A stretch of 64,000 nucleotides of DNA from Streptomyces durmitorensis (GCF_023498005.1 NZ_CP097289.1:1798001-1862000); one strand, 5' to 3'. Shown: positions 28,532 through 40,320, counted from the stretch's first letter. Notes: generated from the sequence alone by a model not told the origin. Translations and numbers: made by a program.

Positions 28532-29934
28532 CCGCGGTCTCGGCCGGGATCACAGAGCGGCTCACCGCGCTGGTGCAGGCCCTGCGCTCGCACGGCATCC
28601 GGATCGGCACGGGCGAGACGGTGGACGCCGGGGCGGCGGTGGAGGCCCTCGGCCTGGCCGACCGGGAGCGGCTTCGGGAGGGCCTCGCCTCCGCGCTGCT
28701 GCACAGCGAGGGACAGCGGCCGGTGTTCGATCCGGTCTTCGACCTGTACTTTCCGCGCGGGGTCGGCGCTCCGGAGGTCCTTGGCGGCTCCGGCAAGGAC
28801 ATCGACCGGGACGACCTGCGCGACCGCTTGGCCGCCGCGCTCGCCGCCAACGACCAGGCGCTGCTCGTCCAATTGGCGGCCGAGGCGGTGGACGGCATGG
28901 GCGGATACGGGACGCGGCCCGGGGCGGGAGGTGAAGGTGGCGGCTCGGGCGGTTCGGACGGGTGGTCGTCGCACCAGACGCTGTCCCGGCTCCGTCCCGA
29001 GACCCTGCTGGCCCGCGTCCTGGCCGGTATCCGCCAAGGCACCGCGGAAGGCGATTTCACCGACCGCCTCACCGCCGACGAGATCCGCCGCCGCATCGAG
29101 ACCTTCCGCGACGCGGTACGCGACGAGGCGCGCCGCCGGGTCGCCGAGCGGCGCGGCGCGGAGGTGATCGCGCGGCGGGCCGTCGCCCCGACCGCCGACC
29201 GGGTCGATTTCCTGATCGCGGGCCGCGCCCAGCTCGACGAACTGCGCAGAACGGTCCAGCCACTGGCCCGCAAACTCGCGACGCGCCTCGCCGCGCGCCG
29301 GCGCCGTGCGGCCCGCGGGCGGATCGACCTGCGCAGGACGCTGCGCGGCTCGCTGTCCACGGGCGGCATCCCCATGCGGCCGGTTCTGCGGCGCCGCCGC
29401 CCCGCGCGGCCCGAACTGGTCCTCCTGTGCGACGTGTCCGGCTCGGTGGCGGGCTTCGCCAACTTCACGATGCTGCTTGTCCAGGCGCTGCACGACCAGT
29501 TCAGCAAGGTGCGCGTCTTCGCCTTCGTCAACCGCGTCGACGAGGTGACCGACCTCATCGCGCGGGGCACGGCCGACCCCGAGGGCCTGGGCAGCCGGAT
29601 CATCTCGGGAGCGGCGGTCACCGGCTACCACGGCAGCAGCGACTACGGCTCGTCCCTGGGCGAGTTCGCCGAGCGCTACGCCGAGGCGGTCACCGCGCGC
29701 TCCACGGTCTTCGTCCTCGGCGACGCCCGCACGAACATGAGCGACCCGAACGTCCCCGCCCTGCGCACCATCGCCTCGCGCGCCCGCAAGGTGTACTGGC
29801 TCAACCCCGAGCGCCGGGCCCAGTGGCAGACGGGCGACTCGGCGGCCTCCACCTACGCCGAGTACGTGGAGATGCACGAGTGCCGCAACGCGCGGCAGCT
29901 CAGCGCGCTGATCGGGCGGCTGCTGCCGGTCTGA
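28528..29934 (+). CDS. VWA domain protein, CoxE-like
   Basis: A 468-residue protein. The C-terminal third is a von Willebrand A domain with the metal-site motif LLCDVSGSVAGF (Asp302) and later ITGYHGSSDYGSSLGEF and VFVLGDARTNM, typical of CoxE/YehP-type proteins. The N-terminal part is helical and contains a Gly-rich linker (RPGAGGEGGGSGGSDG). CoxE-like proteins partner MoxR ATPases, originally in CO-dehydrogenase maturation; no cox genes lie here, so the client is unknown. GTG start in a GTGTGA overlap with the MoxR gene. Confidence 0.85.
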
Positions 29935-29998
29935 GCGGGTGGGCTGCCGACCGTAGGCTGTCCGGACAGGATGTCGGCGGCAGGGGCGAGGAGGACGC

Positions 29999-31126
29999 GT
30001 GGCAGGCGACGGGCTCAAGGAGGAGATCCGGGCTCGGATCGGCGAGGTACGGGGCGAGCTCGTCGGGCTCAGTCGGCTGATCCACGCCCATCCGGAGATC
30101 GCGTTCGAGGAGCGGCAGGCCGCCGGGTGGTGTGCCGATGTGCTGCGCGCGCACGGATTCTCGGTGACCGCGCCTGCCTATGGGCTCGAGACCGCCTTCG
30201 AGGCGACCATCGGGTCCGGGCCCGTGACCGTCGCGCTTGCCTGCGAGTACGACGCGCTGCCCGGCATGGGGCATGCCTGCGGGCACAATCTGATCGCGGC
30301 GGCGGGCGTGGGGGCCGCTCTTGGTCTTGCTCCCGTCGTCGATCAACTCGGGCTCACTGTACGCGTGTTGGGGACTCCTGCCGAGGAGAGCGGCGCCGGG
30401 AAGGCGCTGCTGCTCGATGCCGGGGCCTTCGAGGGGGTCGACGCGGCGATGATGGTGCATCCGTGCCCGTTCGAGGTGGCCGACTTCCATTCGTACGCGA
30501 TGGGGGCGCTGTCGGCGACGTACACGGGCAAGTCCGCGCACGCCACGCTCAACCCGCAGGACGGGCGGAACGCGGCCGACGCGCTGACCGTGGCGCAGGT
30601 GGCGATCGGGCTGCTGCGGCAGCAGCTGCCCGGGGAGTGGAAGGTGCACGGGATCACCACCGAGGCCGGGACCGCGCTCAACGCCATTCCCGAACGGGCC
30701 AGTGCCGCCTACGCGTTGCGGACGCCGTCCGTCGAAGAGCTGCGTGAGCTGCGGGAGCGGGTGGCGGACTGCTTCCGGGCGGGGGCGCTGGCGGCCGGGT
30801 GCACGGTGGAGCTGGAGCAGCCCGCGCCCGACTATCTCGACTTCCGGTCCGACGCCGGTCTCGTCGCGCTGTGGGAGGCGAACGCGCGCGCCCTGGGGCG
30901 GCCCGAGCCGCAGCGGCGCGGGCCCTTCGCGTCCACGGACATGGGCAACGTCTCGCATGTCGTGCCCTCGATCCACCCCGTGCTCGACATCAGCGGGGGC
31001 GGCTGTGGCCCGCACCAGCCGGAGTTCGCCGCCGCGGCCGCCACGCCGGCCGCCGAACAGGCCATGATCGACGGGGCGGTGGGACTCGCGTGGACGGCGG
31101 CTGATTTCGCGGTCGGCCGGGCGTAG
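29999..31126 (+). CDS. M20-family metallohydrolase (AbgB/aminoacylase-like)
   Basis: A 375-residue zinc amidohydrolase/peptidase of the M20D type. It has LIHAHPEIAFEERQAAGW, ALACEYDALPGMGHACGHNLIAAAG (first metal His and Asp region), GTPAEESGAGKALLL (catalytic Glu), MVHPCPFE, GKSAHATLNPQDGRNAADAL and the late GCGPHQPEF. Likely substrates are N-acyl amino acids, p-aminobenzoyl-glutamate-type amides or dipeptides. GTG start with GAGGAGG six bases upstream. It follows the VWA gene by 64 bases. The 109 bases after the stop hold a G/C-rich stretch without a clear signal. Confidence 0.86.
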   Translation: MAGDGLKEEIRARIGEVRGELVGLSRLIHAHPEIAFEERQAAGWCADVLRAHGFSVTAPAYGLETAFEATIGSGPVTVALACEYDALPGMGHACGHNLIAAAGVGAALGLAPVVDQLGLTVRVLGTPAEESGAGKALLLDAGAFEGVDAAMMVHPCPFEVADFHSYAMGALSATYTGKSAHATLNPQDGRNAADALTVAQVAIGLLRQQLPGEWKVHGITTEAGTALNAIPERASAAYALRTPSVEELRELRERVADCFRAGALAAGCTVELEQPAPDYLDFRSDAGLVALWEANARALGRPEPQRRGPFASTDMGNVSHVVPSIHPVLDISGGGCGPHQPEFAAAAATPAAEQAMIDGAVGLAWTAADFAVGRA

Positions 31127-31235
31127 CCGCGGACCCGGGCGGGGGCGACGTCGCGGCGCCCTTTCCGCGCAACCTGCCCGGGCCTCCCCGCCCACGCCGC
31201 ACAGGCCCCTCCCCGAGCCCCTGCACGGACGTCTG

Positions 31236-32168
31236 TCAGCCCGGCTCCCGCGCCTTCGCGGGGGCCTTCGCGGGGGCCTTGGTGGAGGCCGCTTCGGGTG
31301 CCTGCTCGGGAATTGTGGCGGCGTCCGCAGGCGCCCCGAGCGACTTCTCGTCCACTTTCTCCGGCACCCTTCCGGGCGCCTTCGCCGTCATCGCCGTCAT
31401 CGTCGGTACGACCACCGGGGAGCCGTCACCCGGTGCCTGAAGGATGTCCGCGTCGATCCCGTACAGCTCCTTGACCAGCTCGGCGGTCACCACCTCGCGC
31501 GCCGGGCCGTTCGCGACGATCTTGCCCGCGTTCATGGCGATGATGGTGTCGGCGTATCGGGCCGCGCTCGCCAGGTCGTGCAGGACCATGACGACGGTGC
31601 GGCCCGCCGCGGCCACCTCCCGTACCAGGGAGAGGACTTCGACGGCGTGCCCGAGGTCCAGAGCGCTGGTCGGCTCGTCGAGGAGCACGATCGGCGTCTG
31701 CTGGGCGAGGACCATCGCCAGCCAGCACCGCTGGCGCTGACCTCCGGAGAGGTGGTCCAGGCGGCGCGTGGCGAGCTCCGTGGTGCCGGTGGCTTCGAGC
31801 GCCTCGCGCACGGCGGCCTCGTCCTCGCGCGACCACTGGCGGAACAGCCCCTGGTGGGGGTGGCGGCCGTAGCGGACGAGTCCGGCGACGGTGACGGCCT
31901 CGGGGGCCTGCGGCGACTGGGCGAGCAGCGCGATGCGGTGGGCCGCGCGGCGCTGGGTGAGCCGCCACACGTCCTCGTCCCCGGCGTGCACCGTGCCCGA
32001 ACTCGGCTTGTGGAGGCGGGAGATGGAACGCAGCAGCGTCGACTTGCCGCAGCCGTTGGGGCCGACGATGGCGGCGACCTGTCCGCTGGGGATGGTCAGG
32101 TCGACGCCGTCCACGGCGGCCGGGTGGCCGGGGTAGCCGGAGGTGAGCGCCTCGACGGTCAGTTGCAC
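31236..32168 (-). CDS. fepC: Ferric-siderophore ABC transporter ATPase (FepC-like)
   Basis: A 310-residue ATP-binding subunit: Walker A GPNGCGKST (36-44), LLAQSPQAPEAVTV Q-loop, signature LSGGQRQRCWLAM, Walker B IVLLDEPTS and H-loop VLHDLASAARYAD. Close in layout to FepC/FhuC-type proteins that drive catecholate or hydroxamate uptake. The tail after ~260 is an Ala/Lys/Pro-rich extension ending in repeated KAPAKA units, not needed for the fold. The GTG start lies five bases after the permease stop. Third gene of the leftward uptake operon, expected to be iron-repressed through the shared iron box. Confidence 0.87.
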   Translation of the reverse strand: MQLTVEALTSGYPGHPAAVDGVDLTIPSGQVAAIVGPNGCGKSTLLRSISRLHKPSSGTVHAGDEDVWRLTQRRAAHRIALLAQSPQAPEAVTVAGLVRYGRHPHQGLFRQWSREDEAAVREALEATGTTELATRRLDHLSGGQRQRCWLAMVLAQQTPIVLLDEPTSALDLGHAVEVLSLVREVAAAGRTVVMVLHDLASAARYADTIIAMNAGKIVANGPAREVVTAELVKELYGIDADILQAPGDGSPVVVPTMTAMTAKAPGRVPEKVDEKSLGAPADAATIPEQAPEAASTKAPAKAPAKAREPG

Positions 32169-32172
32169 GGGG

Positions 32173-33438
32173 TCAGGCCTTTCCGGTCTGCTCGGAGTTC
32201 TTGCCGAAGAGGACCCACAGGAGGAAGGGTCCGCCAAGGACGCTGGTGATGACGCCGACGGGGATCTCCACGGGGGCGACGACGCGGCCGAGCGCGTCGG
32301 CGGCGCCCACGAGGGCCGCGCCGACCAGGGCCGAGCCGATGACGGGGACACGGGTCGGTCCGCTGAGCCGGGAGGCCACGACGGGCGCGGCGAGCGCGAC
32401 GAAGGCGATCGGTCCTCCGATGCCGACGGCCACGCCGGACAGGGCGACGGCGAGCGCGAGGGTCACGGCGCGGACGCGGCGGACGTTGACGCCGAGGGTG
32501 GCCGCCATGTCGTCGTCGAAGCGCAGGAGTTGGAGGCGGCTGCCCGCCACGAGGGAGAGCGGGACCAGGACGAGCAGGACGAGCGACAGGGGCGTGCCGA
32601 CGCTCCAGTCCCGGCCGCTGAGCGAGCCGACGGTCCAGAGGAAGACACCGCCCGCGGTGTTGTCGTTCTCGCGGGACATGACGAGGTCGGTGACGGCGCC
32701 GATGACGGTGGAGACGCCGATGCCGACGACGAGGATCCGGTATCCCCCGCTGCCCGCGCCGCCCGCGCAGGCGACGACCACCATGGCCGCGGCGGCGGCG
32801 CCGAGCGGCCCGAGCCACCAGTCGCCGATCATCCCGGTGGACGAGCCGACGACGGAGGCGACGACGGCCGCGGTGGCGCCTTCGTTGACGCCGATGATGT
32901 CGGGGGTGGCGAGGCGGTTCCCGGCGAGCGTCTGGGTCAGGCACCCGGCGATGCCGAGCGCCGCGCCGACCATGAGCCCCACGGCGATGCGCGGAAGGCG
33001 GAAGTCCTGCACGAGCATGACGGTGGCGGAGTCGCCGGTTCCGAGCAGCCCGGAGAGGCTGTCGGAGAAGCTCATTCCGGTGGAGCTCGCGAAGGTGGCG
33101 AGCGAGACGACGGCCGCGATGACCAGCGTGAGTCCGACGGCGGCGAGGGCGCTGCGGTAGGGGAAGAGCCAGGAGAAGGCGCCGACGCGTACGGCGGTGG
33201 AGTCGGGCGGGGTGATGTCGGCGGGGTGCTGCGCACGGCCGTGAACGGAATCCGGGCCGCCGGTTTCGGCACCGGGTGCGGAGCCCTGCGTACCGCCCGA
33301 CGCCGCGCCCGACGCGCGGTACGACACGCGCCCTGGCGTGGCGTCCGCAGCACGGTCCGGCGCGGAACCCGGCGCGGAATCCGACACGTCGTCGGGCGCC
33401 GAGCCCGCCGCCCCCTCCGGAAGGCGCTCGGCACTCAT
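32173..33438 (-). CDS. fepG: FecCD-family siderophore permease (FepG-like)
   Basis: A 421-residue membrane subunit of an iron-siderophore importer. After a ~85-residue disordered Ser/Ala/Gly/Pro-rich N-terminal tail (unusually long) come about ten membrane segments. They include the FecCD signatures RLPRIAVGLMVGAALGIAGCLTQ, LATPDIIGVNEGATAAVV and GVAVGIGGPIAFVALAAPVVASRL, the last being the coupling region for the ATPase. ATG 33438 overlaps the preceding permease stop by four bases. Probably pairs with the next permease to form the heterodimeric channel for ferric enterobactin. Confidence 0.87.
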   Translation of the reverse strand: MSAERLPEGAAGSAPDDVSDSAPGSAPDRAADATPGRVSYRASGAASGGTQGSAPGAETGGPDSVHGRAQHPADITPPDSTAVRVGAFSWLFPYRSALAAVGLTLVIAAVVSLATFASSTGMSFSDSLSGLLGTGDSATVMLVQDFRLPRIAVGLMVGAALGIAGCLTQTLAGNRLATPDIIGVNEGATAAVVASVVGSSTGMIGDWWLGPLGAAAAAMVVVACAGGAGSGGYRILVVGIGVSTVIGAVTDLVMSRENDNTAGGVFLWTVGSLSGRDWSVGTPLSLVLLVLVPLSLVAGSRLQLLRFDDDMAATLGVNVRRVRAVTLALAVALSGVAVGIGGPIAFVALAAPVVASRLSGPTRVPVIGSALVGAALVGAADALGRVVAPVEIPVGVITSVLGGPFLLWVLFGKNSEQTGKA

Positions 33439-34523
33439 GCGCCCACCCCCGCCGTCGACATCCGCTGCGACCGTGCGATCCAGATCAGCAACGGGCCGCC
33501 GATGAAGGCGAGAAGCACGCTCACGGGAGTCTCCCAGGGGCGGATCACGACCCTGGCGAGCAGGTCGGCGGCGATCATCACGTTCGCCGCGACCAGCGCG
33601 GAGAGCACCAACTGGCCCGCCATCCGGGGGCCGGTGACCGCGCGCGCGGCGTACGGAGCGAGCAGGCCGAGGAAGGCGATGGGTCCCGCGAGTGCGACCG
33701 CCGAGCCCGCGAGGAGCGTCACGGCCGCCGCGACGATCAGGCGTATCCGGCCCGGGTGGTGGCCGAGCGAGCGTGCGCTGTCGTCGCCGAGTGCGAGTGC
33801 GGACAGCGGGCGTACGCAGCAGAAGGCGATGAGGAGTCCGACCGCGATCAGCGGGATCAAGGGGTACGTCTCGGAGGTCTTGATGCCGGCCAGTGAACCG
33901 ATGGTCCAGTAGCGGTAGGTGTCGAAGGTGGCCTGCTCCCCCAGCAGGACGTACGACGTCATGCCGTGGAAGGTCGCGCCGAGCGCCGACCCGGCGAGGA
34001 CGAGCCGCAGCGGCGAGCCCGCGGCCCGCCCGGACGCGGCGAGCAGCAGGACCACGGCGCTCGCGGCCATGCCGCCGACCAGGGCCCACACCAACACGCC
34101 GTACGCCGAGGTGACTTCGAAGTAGGTGAGGCCGATCACGACACCAAGGGCGGCGCCCGAGTTGACCCCGAGGAGGCCCGTCTCGGCGAGCGGGTTGCGG
34201 GTGACGGCCTGCAGGAGGCAGCCCGCCGCGCCGAGGGCGACGCCGACCAGGGCGCCGGCGAGCGTACGCGGAAGGCGTACGTCCATCACGGCGAGCCGGA
34301 TCTGGGCGTCGGCCCGTGCCGAAGGATCCCCGGTGAGGAAGTCCCAGGCGCGGCCCATCGGCGTCGACCCCGACCCGACCAGGAGCGAAAGGAGGCCGAG
34401 CAGCAGAAGCAGGACAACGAGGGCGGCAGCCGCCCACAGCGTGGGGCGATGCATCTTCGCCAAGCCCGGTATCGGAGGTCTGGATCCGGACGTTGGGACC
34501 CGCCCCTCTTGCGCAACCAACAT
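33435..34523 (-). CDS. fepD: FecCD-family siderophore permease (FepD-like)
   Basis: A 362-residue permease with the signatures RLPRTLAGALVGVALGAAGCLLQAVTRNPLAETGLLGVNSGAALGV and GSAVALAGPIAFLGLLAPYAARAVTG, and nine to ten membrane helices. First gene of the leftward uptake operon. The ATG at 34523 has no visible ribosome site and its A/T lies at the edge of an iron box, so it may be translated from a leaderless transcript. The alternative ATG at 34454 (MHRPTLWAAA) would begin just before the first helix. Confidence 0.87.
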   Translation of the reverse strand: MLVAQEGRVPTSGSRPPIPGLAKMHRPTLWAAAALVVLLLLLGLLSLLVGSGSTPMGRAWDFLTGDPSARADAQIRLAVMDVRLPRTLAGALVGVALGAAGCLLQAVTRNPLAETGLLGVNSGAALGVVIGLTYFEVTSAYGVLVWALVGGMAASAVVLLLAASGRAAGSPLRLVLAGSALGATFHGMTSYVLLGEQATFDTYRYWTIGSLAGIKTSETYPLIPLIAVGLLIAFCCVRPLSALALGDDSARSLGHHPGRIRLIVAAAVTLLAGSAVALAGPIAFLGLLAPYAARAVTGPRMAGQLVLSALVAANVMIAADLLARVVIRPWETPVSVLLAFIGGPLLIWIARSQRMSTAGVGA

Positions 34524-34541
34524 GAAGTTAGCCTAACCTAA
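34523..34541. promoter_or_regulatory. Iron box (DmdR/IdeR-type operator) of the uptake operon
   Basis: TGAAGTTAGCCTAACCTAA, read on the minus strand as TTAGGTTAGGCTAACTTCA, agrees at 17 of 19 positions with the IdeR/DmdR consensus TTAGGTTAGGCTAACCTAA. It lies in the 157-base gap between the divergent permease and binding-protein genes and includes the T of the permease start codon. Iron-loaded DmdR bound here would shut off uptake and, by position, probably also the rightward biosynthetic operon. Confidence 0.9.
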
Positions 34542-34680
34542 CCTTGACCTGGAGCCCCGGTTCGGGGTGTGGCCGAACTCCCTGATTCCTCAGGGCCAAT
34601 TCGTCATGCCCCGACACGGCCAGGGATGACCCTTATGTCCGGCCTGACCCCCGGACTACAGAAGCATGGAGATCACGGAC

Positions 34681-35664
34681 ATGTCCTCGAACCACTCCCC
34701 GCGCACCCGGCTGACCGCGGTTGCGGCCCTCACTCTGGCCTCCGCGCTCGCCCTTTCCGCCTGCGGTTCGGACTCGTCCGACGACTCCGGCTCCAGCACC
34801 AAGGGCAAAAACGCCGCGAAGGACGTCACCGTCACCGACGCCTCCGGTGCGGAGGTAAAGGTTCCGGCCAATCCCAAGAAGGTCATCGCCCTGAGCGAGA
34901 TGGACCTGGACTCCGCCCTCGCCCTGAAGGTCAAGCCCGTCGGCCTCTCCGCGGGCCGCGGCCAGAAGGGCGCTCCCGAGTACCTGGCCGACCAGGCCAA
35001 GGACATCCCCGTCGTGGGCGCGGTCACCGGACCCGACATCGAGAAGGTCCTGCAGGCCAAGCCGGACGTCATCCTCGCGGGCCAGCTCGCCGACCAGCAG
35101 GTGCTCAAGCAGCTCAAGGCGATAGCCCCGACGGTCGTCACGATCGACAGAACCAAGGACTGGAAGAAGTCCCTGGAGATCACCGGCGAGGTGCTCGGCA
35201 AGTCCAACGAGGCGAGCGCGTTCCTCAAGGACTACGACACCAAGGCCGCCGCCGTGAAGAAGAGCCTCGGCGACAACGCGGGCGCGAGCGTCTCCGTGGC
35301 GCGCTACTCCGCCAAGGGCACCGCCGTCATGCAGCAGGGCGTGTTCATCTCCGACGTCCTCAAGGACCTCGGCTTCAAGCGCCCCGGCATCCAGAACAAG
35401 AAGGGCGAGGGCCACTCGACGCCGCTCAGCGACGAGGACCTGAAGCAGATCGACGCCGACTGGCTGTTCATCGGCACGCTCGCCTCCGCGGGCCCGGACG
35501 CCGACCTCTTCAAGGAGCTGAAGGGCAAGGCCGCGTACAAGCAGCTCGACGCGGTCAAGAAGGACCACACCACCGAGATCGACGGCTCGAAGTGGACCAG
35601 CCTGGGCGGCGCGCAGGCCGCCGTCTCCGTCCTTGAGGACGTCGAGAAGGCGATGGGCAAGTGA
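34681..35664 (+). CDS. fepB: Ferric-siderophore-binding lipoprotein (FepB-like)
   Basis: A 327-residue substrate-binding protein of the TroA/FecB fold. A lipoprotein signal ends in LSAC with the acylated Cys at 28, followed by a Ser/Gly/Asp linker. The mature part starts [24 protein letters not shown] and has the typical long central helix region and the C-terminal [19 protein letters not shown]. It delivers the ferric siderophore to the FepDG permease. ATG 34681 is chosen over ATG 34666 because GGAGA lies nine bases before it. The stop overlaps the EntA start, placing capture and synthesis in one operon. Confidence 0.88.
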   Translation: MSSNHSPRTRLTAVAALTLASALALSACGSDSSDDSGSSTKGKNAAKDVTVTDASGAEVKVPANPKKVIALSEMDLDSALALKVKPVGLSAGRGQKGAPEYLADQAKDIPVVGAVTGPDIEKVLQAKPDVILAGQLADQQVLKQLKAIAPTVVTIDRTKDWKKSLEITGEVLGKSNEASAFLKDYDTKAAAVKKSLGDNAGASVSVARYSAKGTAVMQQGVFISDVLKDLGFKRPGIQNKKGEGHSTPLSDEDLKQIDADWLFIGTLASAGPDADLFKELKGKAAYKQLDAVKKDHTTEIDGSKWTSLGGAQAAVSVLEDVEKAMGK

Positions 35665-36455
35665 CCTCCGGCATAGCCGACCTGGAGCTCGCGGGGCGGG
35701 TGGCCCTGGTCACCGGCGCGAACCGGGGCATCGGACAGGCAGTGGCCCGCGCGCTCGCCGAGCGCGGCGCGCGGGTCGTGGCCGCCGACCGGTCGCCCGA
35801 CGTCAAGGAGCAGACGCAGGAGACGGAGGGCGGCCGCATCACCGGCATGGTCCTCGACGTCACCGACGCGGCCGCCGTGGACGCGGCGTTCGACGAAGTC
35901 GAGCGCACCGTGGGGCCGTTGGAGATTCTGGTCAATGTGGCGGGCATCCTCAGGCCCGCCCCGGTCGTCGAACTCACCGACACCGACTGGGCGGACACCT
36001 TCGCCGTCAACACGAACGGCGTCTTCCACACCTCGCGCGCCGCGGCCCGCCGCATGACGGCGCGGGGCAAGGGGTCCATCGTGACGGTCGGTTCGAACGC
36101 CGCCGGGGTGCCCCGTACCCAGATGGCCGCGTACGCCGCGTCCAAGGCCGCCGCCACGATGTTCACCAAATGTCTCGGCCTCGAGGTCGCCCGCGACGGC
36201 GTGCGCTGCAACGTCGTCTCGCCGGGCTCCACGCACACCGACATGCAGCGGCAGCTGTGGACGGACGACCACGAGCAGGCCGCCGCCCGGGTCATCGACG
36301 GCGACCCGTCCTCGTACCGGGTCGGCATCCCGCTCGGCCGGATCGCCGATCCCGCCGACATCGCCGACGCGGTCACCTTCCTGGTCTCCGACCGGGCCCG
36401 GCACATCACCCTGCACGACCTGTACGTGGACGGCGGCGCCACCCTGCGCGCCTGA
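35661..36455 (+). CDS. entA: 2,3-dihydro-2,3-dihydroxybenzoate dehydrogenase
   Basis: A 264-residue short-chain dehydrogenase. NAD loop [28 protein letters not shown], the NVAGI strand, catalytic Ser in [13 protein letters not shown] and [39 protein letters not shown] with the YxxxK pair. The last stretch is characteristic of EntA/DhbA. It oxidises 2,3-dihydro-2,3-dihydroxybenzoate to 2,3-dihydroxybenzoate, the catechol unit of the siderophore. GTG start overlaps the FepB stop (GTGA). Confidence 0.92.
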   Translation: MTSGIADLELAGRVALVTGANRGIGQAVARALAERGARVVAADRSPDVKEQTQETEGGRITGMVLDVTDAAAVDAAFDEVERTVGPLEILVNVAGILRPAPVVELTDTDWADTFAVNTNGVFHTSRAAARRMTARGKGSIVTVGSNAAGVPRTQMAAYAASKAAATMFTKCLGLEVARDGVRCNVVSPGSTHTDMQRQLWTDDHEQAAARVIDGDPSSYRVGIPLGRIADPADIADAVTFLVSDRARHITLHDLYVDGGATLRA

Positions 36456-36494
36456 AAGCCGCGCCGCCCTCCCCTACTTGACGAGGAGTCATCC

Positions 36495-37711
36495 GTGACA
36501 CCCCCCAACGACGTGGTCGCAGTCGCCGCCCCCACCACCCCCGGGGCCGTCGGCGCGGCGACCGCGCTGCTCGACGCCTACCGACCCGGCGACACCCGGT
36601 TCTTCGCGTCGCCCACCCGCACCCTCCTCGCCCACGGCACGGCCGCCGAAGTACCGCACGACGAGCGGCCGTTGACGGAGCGGGTCACCGCCACGCTCGA
36701 AGCGCAGCGACGCGCGGGCAACCACGCCCCGATCGTGGTGGGCTCCATCCCCTTCGACCCCACCGCGCCCGCCGTGCTCGCCGTGCCCGAAGCGGCCCGC
36801 TGGGCGCCCGCGCTGCGCACCGACCCGCTCGTCGCGCTGCCCACTCCCCCGCCCGCCACGGCCGGCGGCTGGCAGCTGCGCGAGGTCCCGTCGGGCGCCG
36901 AGTACGCCGCTTCGGTCGAGGCCGCCGTGGCGCGCATGAAGAGCGGGGAGTTCGACAAGGTCGTCCTCGCCCGCACCCTGGAGCTGTCCACGGACGGCCC
37001 CCTGGACCTGCCCGCGATGCTCCAGCGCCTGGCACGGCGCGACCCGCGCGGTTACTCCTTCGCCGTGCCCACGGGCGCGGGCCGCACCCTGCTCGGCGCG
37101 AGCCCGGAGCTGCTCGTCTCCCGGCACGGCAACCGCCTGACCGCCAACCCGCTGGCCGGTTCGACGCCCCGCTCGGCGGACCTCGCCGAGGACGTGCGCC
37201 GGGCCGCCGCGCTGCTCGAATCGGCGAAGGACCTGCACGAGCACGCCGTCGTCGTGGACGCCGTGCACAAGGCACTCGCCCCGTTCTGCACCGACCTCGA
37301 CGTGCCGGAGCGGCCCACCCTTGTCCGCACCGCCACCATGTGGCACCTGTCGACGACCGTCACCGGCGACCTTGCCGAACCGACCACCTCCGCACTGGAG
37401 TTGGCGACCGCCCTGCACCCGACTCCGGCGGTCTGCGGTACCCCTACCGGGCACGCCCGTGACGTGATCGGCGAGCTGGAGCCCTTCGACCGCGGGCACT
37501 ACACCGGCATGGTGGGATGGAGTGACGCGCGCGGCGACGGCGAGTGGGTCGTCACCATCCGCTGCGCGGAGGCCGAGGAGACACAGGGCGGCGGCGGACA
37601 GCTGCGGCTCTTCGCGGGCGCGGGCGTCGTGGCCGACTCCTCGCCCGAGGCCGAGCGGGCCGAGACGGGCGCCAAGTTCCGTACGTTCCTGGATGCGGTG
37701 GGGGTCGACCG

Positions 37712-37715
<4 letters not shown>
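36495..37715 (+). CDS. entC: Isochorismate synthase
   Basis: A 406-residue chorismate-utilising enzyme that isomerises chorismate to isochorismate, the first committed step of 2,3-dihydroxybenzoate synthesis. The C-terminal catalytic half has [84 protein letters not shown] (Glu and Lys/His chemistry, Mg site) and [13 protein letters not shown] start with ACGAGGAG about seven bases upstream, 39 bases after EntA. The end overlaps EntE by four bases. Confidence 0.93.
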
Positions 37716-39370
<1,655 letters not shown>

Positions 39371-39373
39371 CCT

Positions 39374-39390
39374 CTGCCCGCTCCGGGCAG
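39374..39390 (+). terminator. Short hairpin between entE and entB
   Basis: CTGCCCG (39374-39380) and CGGGCAG (39384-39390) form a perfect seven-base stem with a three-base loop four bases after the EntE stop, followed by CTGCCCGGCAG at 39399-39409. It is the only sizeable gap (85 bases) inside the rightward operon and could attenuate or stabilise the mRNA. No U run is present. Confidence 0.35.
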
Positions 39391-39455
39391 CCGACCACTG
39401 CCCGGCAGCCCCCCGATGCACCCAGCTTTCCTGAGTTCCCGAAAGGCCTCCAGAC

Positions 39456-40088
39456 ATGGCGCTCCCCGCCGTCACGCCGTACCCGATGCCCTCGTCCGAC
39501 GAGCTGCCCGACAACCGGGTTGCGTGGACCATCGACCCGCAGCGGGCGGTGCTGCTCGTCCATGACCTGCAGAACCACTTCCTGACCGCCTACACCCCCG
39601 ACACCTCGCCGACCACCGAACTGCTCGCCAATGTCGGCGAGTTGGCGAAGGCGGCCCGCGCGTCCGGGATTCCCGTCCTGTACTCCGCGCAGCCGGGCGG
39701 CCAGTCGCCGGCCGAGCGCGGTCTCCAGCAGGACTTCTGGGGTCCCGGGCTACCCGACGACGAGCACGCCAAGGCCATCGCGGGCCCGGTGGCACCGGAG
39801 CCCGGCGACACCGTGCTCACGAAGTGGAAGTACAGCGCGTACGTCCGCACCGACCTCGAGGAGCGCATGCGCGAGGCGGGCCGGGACCAGATCGTCATCG
39901 TGGGGGTGTACGCCCACATCGGCGTCCTGATGACGGCCGCCGACGCGTGGATGCGTGACGTGCAGGCCTTCGTCGTCGCCGACGCCGTGGCCGACTTCTC
40001 CCGCGAGGACCACGACATGGCGCTGCGCTACGCGGCAGGCCGGTGCGCGGTCGTCACCACCACCGACACGGTTCTGAAGGGGATCTGA
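39456..40088 (+). CDS. entB: Isochorismatase (EntB N-terminal domain as a separate protein)
   Basis: A 210-residue isochorismatase. It shows [20 protein letters not shown] (catalytic Asp), [97 protein letters not shown]. It hydrolyses isochorismate to pyruvate and 2,3-dihydro-2,3-dihydroxybenzoate. In enterobacterial EntB and bacillary DhbB a carrier domain is fused at the C-terminus; here the protein stops after the hydrolase and the carrier is the next gene, one base downstream. Confidence 0.93.
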   Translation: MALPAVTPYPMPSSDELPDNRVAWTIDPQRAVLLVHDLQNHFLTAYTPDTSPTTELLANVGELAKAARASGIPVLYSAQPGGQSPAERGLQQDFWGPGLPDDEHAKAIAGPVAPEPGDTVLTKWKYSAYVRTDLEERMREAGRDQIVIVGVYAHIGVLMTAADAWMRDVQAFVVADAVADFSREDHDMALRYAAGRCAVVTTTDTVLKGI

Positions 40089-40089
40089 C

Positions 40090-40320
40090 ATGGCACTCAG
40101 CGTGGAACTCATCCGGGCCGACGTCGCCGATGTCCTGGGCGAGGACCCGGCCGACATCCCCGTCGACGAGAACCTCGTCGACTACGGCCTCGACTCGGTG
40201 CGCATCATGTCGCTCATCGAGCGCTGGCGCCGCGACCACGGCATCACCGCCACCTTCGTGGACCTGGCCGAGCAGCCCGCCATCGAGGCCTGGGCACCGA
40301 TTCTGGGAGCCTCCGCATGA
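40090..40320 (+). CDS. Stand-alone aryl carrier protein
   Basis: A 76-residue four-helix carrier with the phosphopantetheine motif DYGLDSVRIMSLIERW (Ser about residue 36). The sequence resembles EntB/VibB-type aryl carrier domains (VADVLGEDPADIPVDENLVDYGLDSVR; FVDLAEQPAIEAW). It is charged with 2,3-dihydroxybenzoate by EntE and feeds the condensation domain of the synthetase. Starts one base after the isochorismatase stop, overlaps the synthetase by four bases: in effect a split EntB. Confidence 0.92.
   Translation: MALSVELIRADVADVLGEDPADIPVDENLVDYGLDSVRIMSLIERWRRDHGITATFVDLAEQPAIEAWAPILGASA

Noticed and set aside
32173..34437. 754-codon reading of the permease frame
   Set aside because: The extra N-terminal half is the out-of-frame image of the neighbouring permease; the ATG at 33438 overlaps that gene's stop.
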